Assembly (NCBI GenBank): GCA_035461175.1
Contig: DATHVR010000062.1
Location: 1 to 12,687 of the forward strand
From: DATHVR01 sp035461175
GTDB taxonomy: Bacteria > Actinomycetota > Acidimicrobiia > Spongiisociales > ZC4RG35
Length of the DNA: 12,687 bases
Direction of reading: 5' to 3'
Shown: positions 6,771 through 12,687 of the stretch, one piece after another
How the letters are laid out: each line of letters opens with the position of its first letter
Position numbering within the stretch: position 1 is the stretch's first letter
Made by a program: the position numbers and the translations under genes
The notes under the pieces: generated by a model
Told to the model about the DNA's origin: nothing
Seen by the model: only the letters and a program-made list of their open reading frames with translations
Database searches by the model: none

Positions 6771-7652
6771 CTAGGAGTTCACCTCCCGGAGGCGGTCGGG
6801 CAAGGTCAGCTTCTCGGCGAGCGACACGATACCCACGAAGGCGATACCCCCGACCGCCGACATCAGCACGGCGGCGTAGAGCTTGGCCGGATCGGCCGTG
6901 AAGACCTGGTTGAACTGCAGGAGTGCCCGGCCGAGGCCATCGGCGAAGCCGGCGGGCAACTCGCCCACGATCGCTCCCACCACCGAAGCGGCAGCCGATA
7001 TCTTGAGAGCGGTGAAGATGTAGGGCAGGGCCGAGGGCACCTGGAGCTTCCACAGCCGCTGGGAATGGGAGGCGGCGTAGGAATGGAACAACTCGCTGGC
7101 GGTGGCCTCCGGCGAGCGCAGGCCACGTACCGTGTTGATGACCACGGGAAAGAAGGTGAGATAGGCGGCGATGATCGCCACCGCCACCCACCCGGGCACG
7201 TCGAGCTGACGGCCCCAGATCACCACCATCGGAGCGATGGCGATGATCGGGATCGTCTGAGAAGCCACCACCCAGGGCATGAAGGCGCTCTCGGCGGCAC
7301 GGGAGCGCACGAACAGCACCCCGATGGCAAAACCGATCAGCCCACCGACCAGAAACCCGACCAGGGCCTCGCGCAGGGTGTAGAGGGTCGCCACCGCCAG
7401 GACGCCGAGGAGAGGCTCGCCGCCTCGGCGGGCGGGGCGGAACAGTGCGCCCACAATGTCCCACACGTGGGGCATCGAGTTGTTGCCGGGCCTCGGTTTC
7501 ATCGGGATGTCTGTGAAAGGCCAGGTGCCACCCATGAGCACGCCGAAGAGTTTGTATCCCTCCCAGAGCGCGATCACTCCGAGCAAGACGACGACGAACG
7601 CGAGTGCCCGGCGGATGGTCGAGTTGTTCCCGGTGGCCGTCCCCTGTGACAT
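6771..7652 (-). CDS. ABC transporter permease, SsuC/TauC/ThiX type (first permease)
   Basis: This 293-aa membrane subunit is longer than the second permease. It has a first helix at about 15-38 and an extended extracytoplasmic loop at about 40-80 rich in Pro, Arg and Gly. Five further hydrophobic stretches follow at about 82-115, 126-145, 152-172, 213-230 and 258-280. The EAA coupling loop is at about 181-215 (PEATASELFHSYAAS then LQVPSALPYIF). It is the first gene of the operon. No Shine-Dalgarno sequence precedes its ATG, and a -10-like hexamer ends only 9 bases before it, so translation may begin on a leaderless message. Its difference from the second permease implies a heterodimeric channel. 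Confidence 0.92.
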   Translation of the reverse strand: MSQGTATGNNSTIRRALAFVVVLLGVIALWEGYKLFGVLMGGTWPFTDIPMKPRPGNNSMPHVWDIVGALFRPARRGGEPLLGVLAVATLYTLREALVGFLVGGLIGFAIGVLFVRSRAAESAFMPWVVASQTIPIIAIAPMVVIWGRQLDVPGWVAVAIIAAYLTFFPVVINTVRGLRSPEATASELFHSYAASHSQRLWKLQVPSALPYIFTALKISAAASVVGAIVGELPAGFADGLGRALLQFNQVFTADPAKLYAAVLMSAVGGIAFVGIVSLAEKLTLPDRLREVNS

Positions 7653-7661
7653 CGGCGCCGG

Positions 7662-7690
7662 ACTATACGCGCCGGGGCGGCATGTGGCAC
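7662..7690 (-). promoter_or_regulatory. Candidate sigma-A type promoter of the transporter-catabolic operon, possibly leaderless
   Basis: On the minus strand GTGCCA (7690-7685, four of six matches to TTGACA) is followed after 17 bases by TATAGT (7667-7662, five of six matches to TATAAT). Only 9 bases separate the -10 hexamer from the ATG at 7652. The expected start point is therefore at or within about 3 bases of the ATG, consistent with the missing ribosome site. It lies just after the cyclase stop codon at 7704. No operator-like dyad was recognised around it. Confidence 0.55.
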
Positions 7691-7703
7691 GTTCTCTCCC
7701 GGT

Positions 7704-8363
7704 TCAGGTCGTGGCTGATGCCGTAGCGTCCAATGCGAGCAATTCCCACTTTCCAGGGACACCCTTGAGTTCGTGCACGCCGCACGTGTCGAACTGGAAG
7801 CCGGATCCGACCATCAGATCCCTGACTGTCTGGGAGACACAAATCTGATCAGGGGTCGCCAGGCCCGAGACCCGGGCGCCGACATGGACCGCCATCCCGG
7901 TCAGGGAGCCACCCCGTACGAGCACCTCTCCGGTGTGGACACCGATCCGTTGGCGCAGCCCGAGCTCGGCTCCGATCGTCCGCACCTTGAGCGCACATTC
8001 GAGTGCCGACCGCGGGCTGGTGAAGGCGATGAAGAAGCCTTCGCCGGCGGTGTCGACTTCTGTGCCGCCGTAGCGGGCAATGGAAGAGCGGATACGGGTA
8101 CGTAGCGCCTCCAGCATCCCGCCCCATCGCCGGTCGCCCTCGGCCGCCACCCGCTCAGTCGATCCCACGACGTCGGTGAACACCACGGTGACGACCCGGC
8201 GGTCGACCATCCCGCCCACCCGGGTTCCCACCAGGAACTCCTCCACCTCGTCCATGAGCGCATCGACGTCGCCCAGATCCCGGTACCTCGTCGCCGGGGA
8301 GTTCGACATACGTGCCTTTGGGAAGGCGTTCCGCCAGCCAGCGCAGGCTCTCGGCGGGCGCAA
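7704..8363 (-). CDS. C-terminal fragment: class III adenylate/guanylate cyclase domain
   Basis: This open part (219 codons from a TTG at 8363, or 183 aa from the ATG at 8255) carries the whole cyclase homology domain, from RRVVTVVFTDVVGSTE to HELKGVPGKWELLALDA. In fragment numbering from 8363, the first metal aspartate D64 (FTD) is present. The base-selecting lysine position is D104 and the second metal aspartate position is E108 (VDTAGEGFF, where relatives have a lysine in the first place and GDG in the second). The transition-state asparagine position is H160, while arginine R164 is kept (VHVGAR). Divergent residues also occur in Rv1900c, so activity cannot be excluded, but nucleotide specificity is uncertain. 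Residues before about position 30 are out-of-frame sequence. Confidence 0.8.
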   Translation of the reverse strand: MRPPRACAGWRNAFPKARMSNSPATRYRDLGDVDALMDEVEEFLVGTRVGGMVDRRVVTVVFTDVVGSTERVAAEGDRRWGGMLEALRTRIRSSIARYGGTEVDTAGEGFFIAFTSPRSALECALKVRTIGAELGLRQRIGVHTGEVLVRGGSLTGMAVHVGARVSGLATPDQICVSQTVRDLMVGSGFQFDTCGVHELKGVPGKWELLALDATASATT

Positions 8364-8387
8364 AGGTGGTGTCTCCGCGATGGACGA

Positions 8388-9044
8388 TCAGGGCGGGGCG
8401 ACGATGTCGGCCAGGATCGGGCGCAGGTCGACGCTGAGGGTACGCGGCATGAGCTCGGCCGCCATCGAAGGAGTGGCCGAGGTGCGTTCGAGCTTGCGGA
8501 ACCAGGTGGCAATCCGCTCGTCGTTTGCTGCCGACGGAGCCAACAGAGGCATCAGGATCCTTTGACCCCAGCCTCCGTTGTGGATGGCGTCGGACAGTTT
8601 GCTTATGAGTTTCGGGTTGGGTGCCGGGGGATGGCCGGCATCGGCGGTAGCCGTCGCCGGCATTTCGCCCAGGACCAGAGCGGTGGCCCGGTCGGGATGA
8701 GCGGCGGCGACACTCACGGCGAGAGCAGCGGCATCGGCCCAGCCCACGATCGCCGCGGTGGGCATTCCGGCCGCATCCATCACAGCGAGAACGTCGGGCA
8801 CCAATTGGTCGATTCCGCTCGATTCCGCCGGGCGGTCGGAGAGACCCGTTCCGCGTTTGTCGAAGAGGACGACACGTCCCATCCTGGTGAAACGCTCGAT
8901 GAAATGTCTCGCCTCCGCCAGTTCCCACAGCACCTCGAGATGGGACACCCATCCGATCATCAGGACGATGTTCAGCGGGCCCTCGCCCATGACCTGATAG
9001 GCGAGGTCGATCTCCCCCGACCGTGTGAACTGGACCTCCGGCAT
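8388..9044 (-). CDS. N-terminal fragment: alpha/beta-hydrolase domain, nucleophile lost
   Basis: This part encodes 218 aa. It matches the alpha/beta-hydrolase module of Rv1900c-type proteins: YQVMGEGP near the start, the HG-like strand IVLMIGWVSHLEVLWE, then RVVLFDKRGTGLSDRP at about 57-72. The nucleophile elbow, normally G-x-S-x-G, reads GWADA at 101-105, so serine is replaced by alanine at A103. The aspartate of the HR-GD motif lies in the frame-shifted stretch after the stop. The catalytic histidine expected near GxDHxP is also missing there (GDEVP). A hydrolytic role is therefore unlikely even if the frame were intact; the domain may be regulatory or ligand-sensing. Confidence 0.75.
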   Translation of the reverse strand: MPEVQFTRSGEIDLAYQVMGEGPLNIVLMIGWVSHLEVLWELAEARHFIERFTRMGRVVLFDKRGTGLSDRPAESSGIDQLVPDVLAVMDAAGMPTAAIVGWADAAALAVSVAAAHPDRATALVLGEMPATATADAGHPPAPNPKLISKLSDAIHNGGWGQRILMPLLAPSAANDERIATWFRKLERTSATPSMAAELMPRTLSVDLRPILADIVAPP

Positions 9045-9072
9045 ATCTCCCACTGCGCCCAGGTTATGTCAG

Positions 9073-10884
9073 TCACAGATCCAGCGGATCCACGTCGAGT
9101 CTTACCGTCGTTCCCGAATCTCTCCACCGCTGCACCAGAGGCCGGAGGGCGAGCTTGTAGCTCCCGAGGCCCCTTCCCTGGATCAGCCAGCGGTGGGCGT
9201 CGTATGTCACCGCCGGACCGAGGATGGCCACGTCGGAATCGGCCGCTTCCCGCAACTCCTCGTCGACCCGACCGACCTCACCTCGGATCTCTACGACGAG
9301 GAGGTCGGCGGCCGGCGGATAGCCCAGGCGTCGGCGCTCCGACATCTCCTGTTCGAGGTACTCGATGGGATCACCCCGCCGGAGCGCGAGGATGAGCGGA
9401 TGCTCCGGCTGGGAGGTCTGGACCATCATCCGGTGGCCACGGCCCCGACGAACCCGGCCCGCCAACCGGGCCAGAACCCGCAGTGCCTCCTCGCCGGCGC
9501 GGAAATGAGAGCCGTGAATGAGCCCGTCGGCATCGACCGCAATCGCCAGACCCACGCCGGCCAGTCCGGCCAGATCCCGCTCGGTGCCCACCATTAAGGG
9601 TCGACCCGACTCGACATCGCCTACCTGGTCGCCGAACAGCCGCTCAAGTTCGAGCCGGACCCGCTCGACCCCCGCCCCGAGCGGCTCGAACGAGGTGCCT
9701 CCACAGTGCTGGCAGGGGGCGGACGGCGTGCCACAGCGCGGACAGGCTGCGCCGGGTTCGGGCCTTGATCCACACGTGGGGCAGAGCCGCAGTTCGCGAC
9801 AGGAGGCACAGCGGAACGAGGGGGCATACCCGCGGCGGTGGGTGAAGACGAAAGCCGAGCCGTTGCGCCGTAACAGGCCGTCGAGGGCGGCTCGAGCCCG
9901 CCCCGAAACCAGCCCCGACCCCGGCGGCTCTTCGTTGCGGTCGACCACCTCGACCAGCGGCCAGGCGCGGGGTGACTCCGTCACGACCTCCGCTCCGCCC
10001 GCCAGTAACTCCAGGGAGGGGGTGGGGCCGATGTAGATCTGGGCAAAACCCTCGAGCCGGGCACGGGTCATCAACATCGTCCTCACGGCGACGGTCGGGG
10101 TCTGGCGGTCCTTCATGGCCCTGCGCCCCTCTTCGACCACCGCTACCACCCCCAGACCGGTCACCGGCCAGGCGGCACAACGTGGCGTGCCGACCACCAG
10201 ATGCCCGGGAGTGGCGGCGGCCAGTGACCATCGTTCGGTGATGGCGGCATCGTCGAGTTCCCCGTTGACCTCGATCACACGGTCGGTCACGTTCTGGGCC
10301 TGACGGGCGATCAGATCCACCTCTGTGGTCGTGGCGGCGATGACCAGGACCGATCGGCCCGCCTTCACGAGGACCGCCAGCTGCTTCAGCCACGACATGT
10401 CTTCCCAGGTGGTGAGTAGAGCCATCGGAGGCCGGCGCCGGTCCGCCAGCACGGACTCGATCACCCCGCCCAATCCTGCCTGCTCCCCCTTGGCGTGGGT
10501 CCGGCCGGCACCCGAAGTTGGATCGGCGGGCGGCTGGGTGGGCAGGTTTGCGGGTGGTTGGGTGGGCAGGTTTGGCGGTGCCGCTCGTTCGAGCATCACC
10601 GCCACCGGAGCCACGTAGTAGTGGGCGGCCCACACCAGGGCATCACGCAGAGGCGGGCCGAATACCGGCGTCCGACCGGAGATGCCGGCGATGGGCTTGA
10701 GCTTCTCGGGGGGACGCTCGCCGATCTCGACTACATAGCCCCGGACCCGGCGCCCGCCCAGGGGCACCCGGACCAGTGAGCCGATCTGGATCCGGGGCTG
10801 GTGGGTGGGAGGGATCGAGTACCAGAAGCCGTCGTCCACCGAATAGGTGGGAACGGCCGGGACGACTCGGGCGGCGGCGGTCAG
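9073..10884 (-). CDS. priA: Replication restart protein PriA, actinobacterial helicase-deficient type
   Basis: This protein of 603 aa starts DNA replication restart by recognising fork structures and loading the primosome. Numbered from the GTG at 10839, the DNA-binding N-terminal part is at 1-85 and a Pro-rich linker at 88-110. The helicase-like region follows with no Walker A, and DEEH is replaced by VEEG near 235-238. Eight zinc-binding cysteines are at 344, 347, 353, 356, 366, 369, 376 and 379, and the C-terminal domain runs to 588. Actinobacterial PriA is known to lack helicase motifs. The conserved first strand ARVVPAVPTYSVDDGFWY lies upstream of the GTG. Back to an in-frame stop at 10947 there is no ATG, GTG or TTG. 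I therefore place the start at CTG 10884, overlapping the metK TGA as CTGA, with GAGG 4 bases before. The GTG start would give 588 aa. Confidence 0.93.
   Translation of the reverse strand: MTAAARVVPAVPTYSVDDGFWYSIPPTHQPRIQIGSLVRVPLGGRRVRGYVVEIGERPPEKLKPIAGISGRTPVFGPPLRDALVWAAHYYVAPVAVMLERAAPPNLPTQPPANLPTQPPADPTSGAGRTHAKGEQAGLGGVIESVLADRRRPPMALLTTWEDMSWLKQLAVLVKAGRSVLVIAATTTEVDLIARQAQNVTDRVIEVNGELDDAAITERWSLAAATPGHLVVGTPRCAAWPVTGLGVVAVVEEGRRAMKDRQTPTVAVRTMLMTRARLEGFAQIYIGPTPSLELLAGGAEVVTESPRAWPLVEVVDRNEEPPGSGLVSGRARAALDGLLRRNGSAFVFTHRRGYAPSFRCASCRELRLCPTCGSRPEPGAACPRCGTPSAPCQHCGGTSFEPLGAGVERVRLELERLFGDQVGDVESGRPLMVGTERDLAGLAGVGLAIAVDADGLIHGSHFRAGEEALRVLARLAGRVRRGRGHRMMVQTSQPEHPLILALRRGDPIEYLEQEMSERRRLGYPPAADLLVVEIRGEVGRVDEELREAADSDVAILGPAVTYDAHRWLIQGRGLGSYKLALRPLVQRWRDSGTTVRLDVDPLDL
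10532..10579. repeat. Tandem 24-bp duplication within the priA linker
   Basis: Two adjacent 24-base units (10532-10555 and 10556-10579) differ at only a few positions and share GGGTGGGCAGGTTTG. On the coding strand they encode the repeated peptide NLPTQPPA in a flexible Pro-rich linker between the N-terminal domain and the degenerate helicase region. The plus strand holds five GGG tracts, so a G-quadruplex on the template strand is conceivable, though one loop is 9 bases. Confidence 0.75.
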
Positions 10885-12035
10885 AAGCCCTCGGCGGCCC
10901 GCCGGAGATCGTCGGCCACGTCGGTGTTCTCCCAGGGGAACTCCTCACGTCCGAAATGGCCATAGGCGGAGGTTGGCCGATAGATGGGGTTGAGGAGCCC
11001 GAGGTGGCGGATGATGGCACCGGGCCGGAAATCGAAGTAGTCCTGGACCAGGGCGGAGATGCTGTCGGGATCGACCTCGGAGGTGCCGAAGGTCTCGACG
11101 TGGATGGAGAAGGGCTCGGCCCGGCCGATAGCGTAGGCGAGTTGGAGCTCGCAGCGACGCGCCAGACCGGCGGCGACCACGTTCTTGGCGGCCCATCGGG
11201 CGGCATAGGCTGCCGACCTATCGACCTTCGATGGGTCCTTCCCGGAGAATGCTCCACCCCCGTGACGGGCGTAGCCACCGTAGGTGTCGACGATGATCTT
11301 GCGGCCGGTCAGTCCGGTGTCCGCGTGCGGTCCGCCGATCTCGAACTTGCCGGTCGGATTGAAGAACAGGCCGGCGCCACCAGCGAGCATGTCCTCGGGG
11401 ACGGTGGGGACCACCACCTCGGACCAGATCTCCTCGGCCATTGCGTCCTGATCCATGCCCACCGCGTGGTGAGCGGAGACGAGCACCGAGGTGACCCGCA
11501 CCGGACGATCCTTCTCGTACTCGACCGTCACCTGGGTTTTCCCGTCTGGACGCAGGTAGTCGAGGGTGCCGTCCTTGCGGACCTGAGCGAGCCGCTCGGC
11601 GAGGCGGTGAGCGGTCTGGATCGGGAACGGCATCAGTTCCGGGGTCTCGTCGACCGCAAACCCGAACATGATTCCCTGGTCACCGGCGCCGAGGGCGTCC
11701 AGGTCGCCCCGGTCCACACCCTGGTTGATGTCCGGTGACTGGGTGTGGGCCAGGATCGTCACGTCGATGTCGTCGGCCCGGAAGTGGGTGTCGTCCACGT
11801 ATCCCAGGTCGGCGATGGTCGACCGGGTGATCTTCTCGAAATCGGGTTCGTATTCGGTATTGAGCTCACCGGCCACGATCGCCCGTCCGGTGGTGACGAG
11901 CGTCTCGCAGGCCACCTTGCCGGATGGGTCGGCGGCGAGGACGTCGTCCAGGATGGCGTCGCTGACCGCATCGGCCACCTTGTCGGGGTGTCCTTCGGTG
12001 ACCGATTCAGATGAGAAGTACCAGCGATGGTTCAT
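10881..12035 (-). CDS. metK: S-adenosylmethionine synthetase
   Basis: This 384-aa cytoplasmic enzyme makes S-adenosylmethionine from methionine and ATP. It has full length and all signatures: N-terminal FSSESVTEGHPDK with H16 and D18, signature GAGDQGIMFG at 116-125, and the P-loop-like GGGAFSGKDPSKVDRS starting at 259. It ends ENTDVADDLRRAAEGF, as usual. The ATG at 12035 lies 13 bases after the coaBC stop. No clear ribosome-binding sequence precedes it, and no SAM riboswitch fits in that gap. The stop codon overlaps the proposed CTG start of priA. The order coaBC-metK-priA is a common actinobacterial arrangement. Confidence 0.98.
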   Translation of the reverse strand: MNHRWYFSSESVTEGHPDKVADAVSDAILDDVLAADPSGKVACETLVTTGRAIVAGELNTEYEPDFEKITRSTIADLGYVDDTHFRADDIDVTILAHTQSPDINQGVDRGDLDALGAGDQGIMFGFAVDETPELMPFPIQTAHRLAERLAQVRKDGTLDYLRPDGKTQVTVEYEKDRPVRVTSVLVSAHHAVGMDQDAMAEEIWSEVVVPTVPEDMLAGGAGLFFNPTGKFEIGGPHADTGLTGRKIIVDTYGGYARHGGGAFSGKDPSKVDRSAAYAARWAAKNVVAAGLARRCELQLAYAIGRAEPFSIHVETFGTSEVDPDSISALVQDYFDFRPGAIIRHLGLLNPIYRPTSAYGHFGREEFPWENTDVADDLRRAAEGF

Positions 12036-12048
12036 GAGCGGGGCAAGC

Positions 12049-12687
12049 TTATCGCCCCAGACGCCCAGAGATCAGATCCCACAGCCGGGCCGCCACCTCG
12101 GACTTGGGAAGACGGGGCCATTCCTGGGTGGATCCGTCGGATCCCACTATGACGACCCGGTTGGTGTCGGTGCCGAACCCGGATCCCTCCTCGGTGACGT
12201 CGTTGTAGACCAGGAGGTCGACGCCTTTGTCTTCGGCCTTGGCCACGGCGCGGTCGACTCCCCCTGTCTCGGCGGCGAAGCCAACGGTGAAGATCCCGCC
12301 GGGGCGCGCGACTACCGAAGCGAGGATGTCGGGGGTGGGCTCCAGCTCGATGCTGGGGGGCCCGTCCGCCCGGGACAGCTTCTCGGTGGCCGGTCCCCGC
12401 GGGGCGAAGTCGGCGACGGCGGCCGCGAACACGGCCACGTCGGGAGACACCTTCTCGACGGCGGCGAGCATCTCGTGGGAACTTTCGACCGGGTGGACGG
12501 CGACGCCGGCATCGGCGGGCAGCGACGACGCCGTGACCAGGTCCACTCGGGCGCCCCGACGAGCGGCCTCGTTGGCTATGGCGTGGCCCATCTTTCCCGA
12601 GGACCGGTTGCCGAGATAGCGCACGGGATCGATCGCCTCCCGGGTCCCTCCGGCGGTAACCAGGACTATGAGGCCCTCGAGCGAGCG
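12049..12687 (-). CDS. coaBC: Bifunctional phosphopantothenoylcysteine decarboxylase/synthase, C-terminal part (window-truncated)
   Basis: The visible 212 residues are the CoaB (synthase) domain, which joins 4'-phosphopantothenate to cysteine using CTP. The N-terminal CoaC flavoprotein domain lies beyond the window end. Diagnostic stretches are TAGGTREAIDPVRYLGN, then RSSGKMG, the AAAVADFAP loop, the lysine in ATEKLSR, VGFAAET, and DLLVYNDV where relatives usually have an Ala-Asn-Asp-Val motif. The frame is open to the very last base, so the ATG at 12624 (inside the conserved DPVRYLGN motif) is not the real start. The stop TAA is 13 bases before metK. Confidence 0.95.
   Translation of the reverse strand, partial: RSLEGLIVLVTAGGTREAIDPVRYLGNRSSGKMGHAIANEAARRGARVDLVTASSLPADAGVAVHPVESSHEMLAAVEKVSPDVAVFAAAVADFAPRGPATEKLSRADGPPSIELEPTPDILASVVARPGGIFTVGFAAETGGVDRAVAKAEDKGVDLLVYNDVTEEGSGFGTDTNRVVIVGSDGSTQEWPRLPKSEVAARLWDLISGRLGR

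Larger units (their letters stand above)
7704..9044 (-). pseudogene. Hydrolase-adenylate cyclase fusion gene (Rv1900c-like) with two frame disruptions
   Basis: Read as one gene, this would encode about 446 aa: an alpha/beta-hydrolase domain joined by GDVDALMDEVEEFLVG to a class III nucleotide cyclase domain. That length and order resemble mycobacterial Rv1900c. The first part is in one frame down to a TGA at 8390-8388. Codons 8391-8281 continue the family sequence in another frame (LIVHRGDTTFAPAE to VELPGDEVP), and from 8279 the original frame resumes. This fits one missing base near 8391-8399 and one extra base (or two missing) near 8280. Because the net shift is zero, the cyclase part is in phase again, but the TGA cuts the protein. 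Either a decaying gene or a local sequence error is possible. The ATG at 9044 (MPEVQFTRSG) fits the family start; the GTG at 9053 is the alternative. It lies 28 bases past priA. Confidence 0.8.

Noticed and set aside
5224..7464. A 746-codon minus-strand frame that could suggest a large fusion protein ending in the second permease
   Set aside because: Only the last 257 codons are permease-like. The rest overlaps the ATPase and first permease out of phase and is Arg/Pro-rich noise. The GTGA overlap gives a natural start at 5997.
8281..8399. Programmed ribosomal frameshift linking hydrolase and cyclase domains
   Set aside because: Two separate shifts would be needed, and no slippery heptamer with a downstream pseudoknot is evident. 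Indels or sequence errors explain it more simply.
12036..12048. SAM riboswitch upstream of metK
   Set aside because: Only 13 bases separate coaBC and metK, far too short for any known SAM aptamer unless it lay inside the coaBC coding sequence, where none was recognised.

Overview
The window looks like chromosomal DNA of a high-GC actinomycete (Actinomycetota), possibly a member of Acidimicrobiia. That class-level guess is weak. Three things support the phylum: the gene block coaBC-metK-priA; a PriA that keeps its zinc cysteines but has no visible helicase motifs; and a one-chain hydrolase-cyclase protein of the kind known from mycobacteria (Rv1900c). Every convincing gene lies on the minus strand, so transcription runs from high to low coordinates.

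Housekeeping block, 12687 down to about 9073: the 3' part of coaBC (CoA synthesis, cut by the window end), metK (S-adenosylmethionine synthetase) and priA (replication restart). They are nearly contiguous. priA appears to start at a CTG that overlaps the metK stop codon.

Signalling gene, 9044-7704: an alpha/beta-hydrolase domain followed by a class III nucleotide cyclase domain, as in Rv1900c. As given, the reading frame is broken twice within about 115 bases. The hydrolase domain also lacks its nucleophile serine, and the cyclase has several non-canonical catalytic residues.

Pyrimidine-type catabolic operon, 7652-276: a possibly leaderless promoter precedes permease, ATPase, second permease and a THI5/NMT1-like lipoprotein (one ABC importer). 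After these come an N-carbamoyl-beta-alanine amidohydrolase, a class III aminotransferase and a dihydropyrimidinase. The three enzymes would take dihydrouracil or dihydrothymine through the N-carbamoyl beta-amino acid and the beta-amino acid to a semialdehyde. The importer presumably supplies a pyrimidine or related compound. The first reductive step (dihydropyrimidine dehydrogenase), a regulator and the semialdehyde dehydrogenase are not in the window.

Non-coding structure: an 11-bp perfect GC hairpin separates the importer genes from the enzyme genes. A REP-like element with two variable hairpins and a fixed 17-base end occurs twice, once inside the operon and once after it. Beyond dihydropyrimidinase there is a seven-copy heptanucleotide repeat that includes the stop codon, then an imperfect 29-base direct repeat. 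No RNA genes, insertion sequences, CRISPR arrays or clear intrinsic terminators were seen. The best leads are the candidate pyrimidine importer operon, the paired REP-like elements, the disrupted and catalytically degenerate hydrolase-cyclase, and the CTG start of priA.
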